Positions 57,801 through 64,000 of a stretch of DNA of 64,000 nucleotides are shown here, piece by piece. A program made the translations under genes and the position numbers. The DNA comes from Neoarius graeffei (Eukaryota; Chordata; Actinopteri; Siluriformes; Ariidae). A model generated the notes under the pieces. The model had not been told where the DNA came from, searched no databases, and saw only the letters and a list, made by a program, of their open reading frames with translations. The stretch covers positions 19,940,257 to 20,004,256 of the forward strand of contig NC_083583.1 in NCBI RefSeq assembly GCF_027579695.1, written 5' to 3'. Positions within the stretch are counted from its first letter, which is position 1. Every line of letters starts with the position of its first letter.

Positions 57801-58898
57801 CAATTATTTATATATTTTTGAAAATACTGTAATTTCTATTAAGACCATAGACAAAAGAAGCAGTGATGGTGAGTATTCAGGGAAAGAACCATAAAGGAGG
57901 AGGTGACGGATGGAATGACCCACTTTTATTATTGTAAATAGTTTAAAACGAACAGAAAAGAAGCACACAGTTGGGACAAACGGTGGTGATCTGGTGATGA
58001 TTCACAAACCAATTTAAAACTCCTTTTCTTCTGAATTGTTGAATTTTTATATTGATTGCATGTTGATAGAAACTGTATACATCACGTCAAACTAGACCTT
58101 CTGATGCCTCATGAATGCGTTATATTTAGATATTTCGAACAGGCAAACAATTGCATTTGCATTGCAGACAGTTTCTGAAGTATTGCATGCACCCGGATGT
58201 CGCCTGCAGTTATTTTTTCCTCTAATTGTTTGTGTATATTTAGAAATCCCTCTAGATGGAAAGACATCTCTGGTATTTTCTGGTTTTTAAATGAAAACTG
58301 AAGGCCTCTATGGACTGCATCGGGATTCTGAAGTGACTGATGGTTTAACAAAACGGTGCTTTTTTTTATTTAAAATTTGATTGACGTCTTAATCGCAGTG
58401 CTGTTTCTGACCTCTAATTTAGATTGTTTTAAGTGTTTTTTTATGAAAATTTGGGCTTATTTTAGTCTTTTTTTTTATTGTTGGGTTCAGTTTAAATTTA
58501 ACTGATGAAAAAAGAAAAATACATTTTAGGCAGCTGAAACTGAGTAGTTTTAGACTTTTTAAAGTTTCCCGTGATGTTATTTTATAGAGTAATTTCTTTT
58601 AAATCCTTTTTAAACGTTTTGATCCTTCTTAAAGGTGCAGACTGTCGAGTCATCTGAAATTTAAATTAAATTTATTTATTTTTAAAATTGTGCATGGCAT
58701 TTTCCTGTGTCTCGCAAGAACAATATCATGTGGATGAGATGTGATCATTTTGATGTGCTGAGGGTCACTTTTCTCCTCCCTCTTGAAGTAAACGGTACGG
58801 CCCTACGGAAACAGCCGAACGCAAGGAGCTTTAATTAATTAAATTATGGAACTGCGTCACACCAAGATGGCGACGCGCAGAAAACATCGTGACTCTAA
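54806..58898. other. btbd10 intron 1, central part
   Basis: Four kb without a recognisable exon. At about 56270-56350 there is a CCGAAATCGCTCCCTACTCA and ACTATATAGTG segment that recurs widely in fish genomes and is probably an old repeat. A short upstream ATGGCGGCGC at 57008 lies in CpG-poor context. The btbd10 exon that encodes MAGRPHPYDG in tetrapods was looked for here and not seen. Confidence 0.4.
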
Positions 58899-59418
58899 TA
58901 CCCCTTTTCCACCAAATCAGTTCCAGGGCTGGTTCGGGGCTGGTGCTGGTTCACAACTCGTTCAACTTGCGAGCCAGCTGAGAACCAGTTTGCTTTTCCA
59001 TAGCTCGCGGTGCTAAGGGAAGCCTCGTCATTACGTCGCTGTATACAACAGTTACGTCGCTACGTTTGCATAAACCGTGGCGCGAATATCGAAGCAAAAA
59101 CAACGCGGAAGAAGCAGCAGCAACAACAACAATAATAATGGATGACTTCACGTTTGTACAGCTGCTGCTTCTCGCTGCTTAAAAATGGCGATCTTTCGTG
59201 GTCTTGTCATTGTTGTTGGCCTTAACAACTCCGACCCCCCCCACCCCCAGCTGACGTAAGCGGTTCTTTCCTCTGGCCCAGCAGAGAGTTGGTGCTAGCC
59301 TGGAACCGGTTTTTCTGGCCCCAGAGCCAGTTCTTTGTCAGTGGAAACAGAAAACCCGGTTCCAAACTAAGCACTGGCCCCGAACCAGCCCTGGAACTGC
59401 TTTGGTGGAAAAGGGGCA
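58899..59418 (-). mobile_element. CCCCTTTTCCACC-type TIR element, copy E
   Basis: Full-length inverted copy of the family at 18321-18835, with both ends intact and the same GACGTAA-rich core. It lies in btbd10 intron 1. No clear target duplication is visible (left CTCTAA, right TGTATC). Confidence 0.8.
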
Positions 59419-60039
59419 TGTATCGACCTTGGAGAGTTTTGAGTCATAGGGGTGTAATTTGTGGTTGACATTCATGAAACAAAAGATGAATATATCTTTT
59501 CTCTGTTACTGCTTTTGTGTTTTGTTTTTTCTCTGTAAGATCAAAACATTAGGCGTATAACTCCATACTTGCTACCGTGGAGTGGAACCCATGCATTCTA
59601 AGGCTAAGATAGCTAAGCGCTAGCTAGAATGACTTAGTTATCTGTCCAGAAACATGACATGTCCTCTAACCTTGCTGTATCTTGCAGTTGCACTCACTAG
59701 GCAGGCTTTCCTTTTCTTTTCCACTGGCGGGACAGCAGAGTCCGCTGTGTTTGTCCATGCCGACTTGTTTTGGTTAAAAGTCGGTCAAATGCCTCACAGT
59801 GGTCATGTGATATTGTTGCTCACTTGCTTTGGCAATCTCCAGAATCGTAAAGTACGGGATGCGTTTTATCCCGGCAAAACATTTACACACAAGATCCACG
59901 GTGTGTGCAGCAGCGAAACATCTCGAAAATCCATCAGCAATAGAAAAAGAACATTTTGCCCAGATTTCAACTTTGCAGTCAGAACCTTTATGTATTGTAT
60001 TACATTGCGTCGCGTTGTGGGTTTTTATCCCCCTCCAAG

Positions 60040-60700
60040 TTCGTTTGGGCGGGGGATATAGAAACGGGTTCCGGCTGTCCGGTTACATTTTCATTTCTGG
60101 GCCATATCTTTAAAACTTTGTATACATATCAAGCAACATGTGAATTGGTGCCTTTTGCTATTTTGGATTTTCTGGGGGGAAAAAAAAAAAAAGTATTTTT
60201 CAAATTTTTACAGAAAAAAATAGATTTTGACTTAGTTTCTAAGAGCAATGTTCGTTTCCGGAGCATATATCCAAAACTATTCATGGTACAGATTTGAAAC
60301 TTGGTATACATGTTAACAAAGTGATGTACATGTGCCTTTTCATTCTAAGAAATTTTAATTTTTCGTTTCCATGGAAACAATTTCAGACTTGGTCTCTCAG
60401 GTTAGTCTTGGGGGTAGGTTTTGTTTCCGGAGCAGAACTTGAAAACTGAGTGGTATGGGCTTGAAAGTTGGTATATGTGTTGATTAAGTAATGTATATGT
60501 GCCTTTTTGATACTAAGAAATGTGAGATTTTAATTTTTAGCTCACCTGGACCAAAGGTCCGGTGGGTTTATGCCATGGGCTGCTGAGGTCAGTGTAAAGA
60601 GGTAGGGTTGGTTTCCTGCAGCAGAACTTGAAAAATGTGACAAATAATATCTTGAAACTTGGTATATAGGGTGCTGGATATAGATGACTGTTGTCTTTTT
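60040..60700 (+). repeat. Diverged tandem repeat, GTTTCCGGAGCA family
   Basis: Three to four imperfect units with GTTTCCGGAGCA, GAAACTTGGTATACATGTTA and AATGTATATGTGCCTTTT phrases, spaced roughly 170-190 bp. A CTCACCTGGACCAAAGGTCC hairpin occurs at 60541-60560. Non-coding. The preceding 59419-60040 shows no gene. Confidence 0.55.
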
Positions 60701-60913
60701 TTTTTTTTTTAAACTAAAGCACTTTTCCTTCTCTGATTGTTGTCAAATGAAAGTTCTCCAGATTGACAGCATTATGGTAAAGCTTAAATATTAACTGAGG
60801 AAACAGTATTAAAGTTACTGCTGCAATGAAAATAAAAAAAAATACCCGTCTCCTCACACTTAAATCAAATCCCCTAGAATCATCAGCTATGTTATTTGTT
60901 GTCTCCTCCTCAG

Positions 60914-61187
<274 letters not shown>

Positions 61188-61279
61188 TGACTGAGTGCGG
61201 AGTCACTGAAGCAGATAGATACTGTACTCTGTAGAGTGACAAGTGATGTATACATTTTAACCCTTAGTGTTTTCATCAC

Positions 61280-61885
61280 CAGGCTTTCGTCTAAACGGGG
61301 GAACAGGGGCGCTGCGCCCTCTTACTCTCGGCGTGCGCCCCCTTACCGACTCCGTGAAAACATCCCAGCAGCACTACGTGACAATGTGTCTGATCATCAA
61401 ATACATTATAATTGCTCCAAAAATATTCCAATCATAGTAGATACACCGCCAGACGGTGCAAAAACGATCCGAATTGGCGTTTTCCAGACTGAGGCTCCAT
61501 GTTGTTTACTTGTCGCGGCTGCTCTCGCGAGATTTGACATGGGTTACATACAAGGTCAGCTGACTTGTAGAGCGAGATTTCTCGAGACTGAATGACCTTT
61601 CACCCAGCGGCGCGGGAGCTTTTGACAGAAGTAGTTCGCGAGTTGTTATTGTTGACACTTGGGCATTTAAAGATGTCATCCCGCAGAAGAAGATTACGTC
61701 TTTCTTTTTCAATGTTGACAGACAATTTGTTATAATTTCCCTCTCAGATAGCCTCAGAATGTCCCATTGGAGCATTTTTCAAAGGCTTTGCACGGCGGGG
61801 GGGGACAACCGGCACCCCCCCCCCCCGCTTCGCTCCCTCGCCATGGTGAGCGCCCTCATACTAAATTTTTCTAGAAAAAACCCTG
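61280..61885 (+). mobile_element. Unclassified non-autonomous DNA element, copy 2
   Basis: Inverted relative to copy 1 (99-844): starts CAGGCTTTCGTCTAAACGGG and ends TTTTTCTAGAAAAAACCCTG. A direct repeat ATCAC flanks it (61275-61279 and 61886-61890). It lacks about 100 bp of copy 1 and keeps the TCTCGCGAGA box at 61523-61532. It lies in btbd10 intron 2, 170 bp after the exon. Confidence 0.8.
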
Positions 61886-62239
61886 ATCACCATTTAACAA
61901 TAAGGAAAAAAAGTGGACAGAAGGTATGCAGTGTATTTTGTTAATACTCTGAGTTTGATCTTTTTAATTTTGCACAAGGAGGAAAGAGCTCGGTATATCA
62001 GGATAAAACATTTATAGAAATGGACATATAATGGGGCCATGTGCTTGATGACGGGTGTGTATGCACAGGTTTAGGTCAAAAGGCAGTAACGGTGGTCATT
62101 TCTGAGAGTCGTACAGTACAAAAGAAGAAAGATTATTGTTTTTGATTATTATTTAAGTGCTGTAAGTGTGAGAATTTATAATCATGTTCAGTTAGTCAGT
62201 GTTAAACTACTGTAGTCACTTGAAACTGTGACTCTGACA

Positions 62240-63546
62240 TAGAGCTGGGCGATATGGCCTAAAAAAAAAAAATCGATTTTTTTCACAAAAAATCTGATTT
62301 TCGATTTTAATTGATTTTTTTCCCCCCTACTAAAAATCAAACTCCAGATGACAAAGAAATGGTTCAAAACAAGTTTTACCTTTATTTTGTTTTCACTTAA
62401 ATTTCCCCTTTGGGGTTAAAGTGCAACCAGAAACCAAAAAGAAGCCAAAAACAAGCCTGTAGATGAGAACATTGCAATAGCATCTGTGATTGCCTCCCAC
62501 CGCACCCCGTTCTTATCATAAGGCACACAGTTCGTAAATGTGACGGTTGCTTGCTTTACTGTGGATGGTGCGCTTGTGCTGCGGCTGTTTTCATTCCGCT
62601 GGGAGCAGCACTTCTCCCACTCCGCTGCAGGCTTCTGTTTAAGGTGTTGGAATAAATTCATTGTGCTGCTTCCTTAGGAAGCAACCGTTTTCAAACGCAC
62701 CTTACAACGAGGACTTGTTTGGTCTGCGTCAAGGCCTCTGCATGCTCTTGCGACAAGGCTTTCGCAGATAGCTTTTCGCAGACAGTTGTAATTTATCGTT
62801 GAACGGGGAGTAATAGGCGTGCGCGATGTTATTCACCGCCACAACGCAAGGGGGCGCGAAGTCGCAAAATCGCTAGGAGTAGTTGGTGGGTGTGGTTAGT
62901 GGAGTGTTTATCCTCCGGTTACTTATAATGACTAGAACTGGAGTCGTATAGATGTACGTACTTCCTCGATCAACCGCTCTTCGTGCTGCTCCATCTTCGC
63001 TCGTGTTTTTAAAAATGGCGGTCGTGAAAACAAACCAAAGTAGGGAAGCGGAAGTGCGTGTACAGCGGATGTGGAGTGGACCAATCGGAGCCCTTTTGTC
63101 TGCGACGCTGTCTGCGAGGCTTCTGCGGCGGTCACAATTTTTGGGAGGTGCGCGCAGAGCGTCTGCGAAGGTGGGGGGGGCTATGCAGACACTGTCTGCG
63201 ACGCTATCTGCGAGGACTGGGTTGTCAGCATAAATTGGCCTTCAGACGCCGCAAAACCGAACCAATTCCAGATCACGGAGGAAGTTACTCCTTTCTTGGG
63301 CACATGTTGCAGCTTTCCCCCAATCGCTGCCATGTTGTTTGTGTGTGTCTATGGCAAGCGCATGGGAGGAGGGCTATAGTGTCAGTGCCAGATCTGTCCC
63401 TGCTGCCCGATCTGTTCTGCACATGCGCAGAGGGGAGCGTCGGTGGCGGAAGTTAAAACTGAGAGAAAACTGATTTTCATAAAAACACATCGTCCTTAAC
63501 TGTAAATTTGAATTAATCGATGAAATCGATTTATCGCCCAGCTCTA
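62240..63546. mobile_element. Non-autonomous hAT element
   Basis: Starts TAGAGCTGGGCGATATGGCC and ends TTTATCGCCCAGCTCTA with a perfect 8-bp duplication CTCTGACA (62232-62239 and 63547-63554). ATCGATTTT-type subterminal repeats are present. The interior has a diverged hAT N-terminal piece on the minus strand (62661-62416, MNLFQHLKQKPAAEW) and a GC-rich TCTGCGACGCTGTCTGCGAG tandem duplication near 63100-63230. Confidence 0.85.
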
Positions 63547-63554
63547 CTCTGACA

Positions 63555-64000
63555 CCCTGCTGTATGATAAGGCTACACACTATAGGCATGTCACAGCAAA
63601 GACAAGCTTTCACTCAGAAGTTACGTCTGTTGGATAAAATGCATCATAATACAAGAGTTTAAATCCGATGCATCTGCATTTATTTGCCTTCAGTTTGTTT
63701 TATGTGATGCTTCCTACTGTATGTAACGTCTAAACTATTTTAGTAGGTTTTTTTTTTAAATAGAACAATTGATGAATTTAGGGCCACGTGGCCTTAAATT
63801 CTCTGCTATTTTTTTCCTGCTTCACTATGACGCAATTCAAGATACTACGTCATGCATCATGTGGTGGGCTTTCCCCGTTTGCGCAGGGCATTGTGGGATA
63901 CAAATTTGAAACAGGAGAGGAAAACGGAGGATGCGAATGAAACACGAAAGACCAATTACAGTAACGGAAAGCAAGAAGAAAGGACGTTATGTTCTATACG
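63555..64000. other. btbd10 intron 2 sequence, no gene seen
   Basis: AT-rich to 63780, then a segment with GACGCAATTCAAGATACTAC, GCGCAGGGCATTGTGGGATA and AAACGGAGGATGCG up to the window edge. It could be the beginning of another repeat or element; the other end is outside the window. Confidence 0.3.

Overview
This is a eukaryotic, almost certainly teleost fish, window. It has intron-split vertebrate genes with GT/AG borders, tRNA-headed fish SINEs, many Tc1-like, hAT-like and THAP-bearing DNA transposon remnants, and no prokaryotic gene organisation. Two host genes are recognisable, both on the + strand. A parathyroid hormone gene (pth) spans about 50.52-51.47 kb. The 5' part of btbd10 lies next to it: a probable promoter and non-coding first exon at about 51.8-52.03 kb, and a coding exon at 60914-61110 that begins MSLH and carries the [18 protein letters not shown] motif. 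The same pair, in the same order and relative orientation, is known from tetrapod genomes, which supports both calls. The rest is mobile or repetitive DNA.

Layout. 0-3.5 kb: an unclassified element with a 6-bp target duplication, two adjacent tRNA SINEs, a short Tc1 derivative. 3.5-6.6 kb: a broken Tc1 element that received a SINE and a hAT. 9.16-16.32 kb: a second broken Tc1 element split by a 4.4-kb head-to-tail repeat and by a TIR element containing a 320-bp palindrome. 16.4-17.9 kb: a THAP-fragment element and a Tc1 fragment. 17.97-26.33 kb: a gypsy-like LTR retrotransposon (minus strand, gag joined to RNase H by deletion) with six later insertions. 27.13-33.74 kb: a 6.6-kb element with 31-bp terminal inverted repeats, two thirds of which is a 23/20-bp tandem array that contains the element's own terminal motif. 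34.8-38.9 kb: self-nested copies of one TIR family, three SINEs, a hAT C-terminal fragment. 39-49.2 kb: a dispersed retroelement tail interrupted by a hAT, a short Tc1 derivative, a LINE remnant and two further broken Tc1 elements. 50.5-64 kb: pth and btbd10, whose long first intron holds a composite SINE, an element with a RecQ-like helicase fragment, another THAP element and one copy of the self-nesting TIR family. Intron 2 holds the second copy of the 0-1 kb element and a hAT.

The most unusual object is the 27.1-33.7 kb element. One array unit, GTCGATAATTGTACAACGGC, shares GTCGATAATTGTA with the element's terminal inverted repeats, and units at the right edge are intermediate in sequence. 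This suggests that a terminal or subterminal motif was amplified inside a transposon. A second theme is a set of short elements that each keep only the end exons of a two-gene transposon: a THAP finger on one side and a conserved LPPGLFTDV-type protein on the other. No search could be run, so family names are limited to what motifs, termini and target duplications show.
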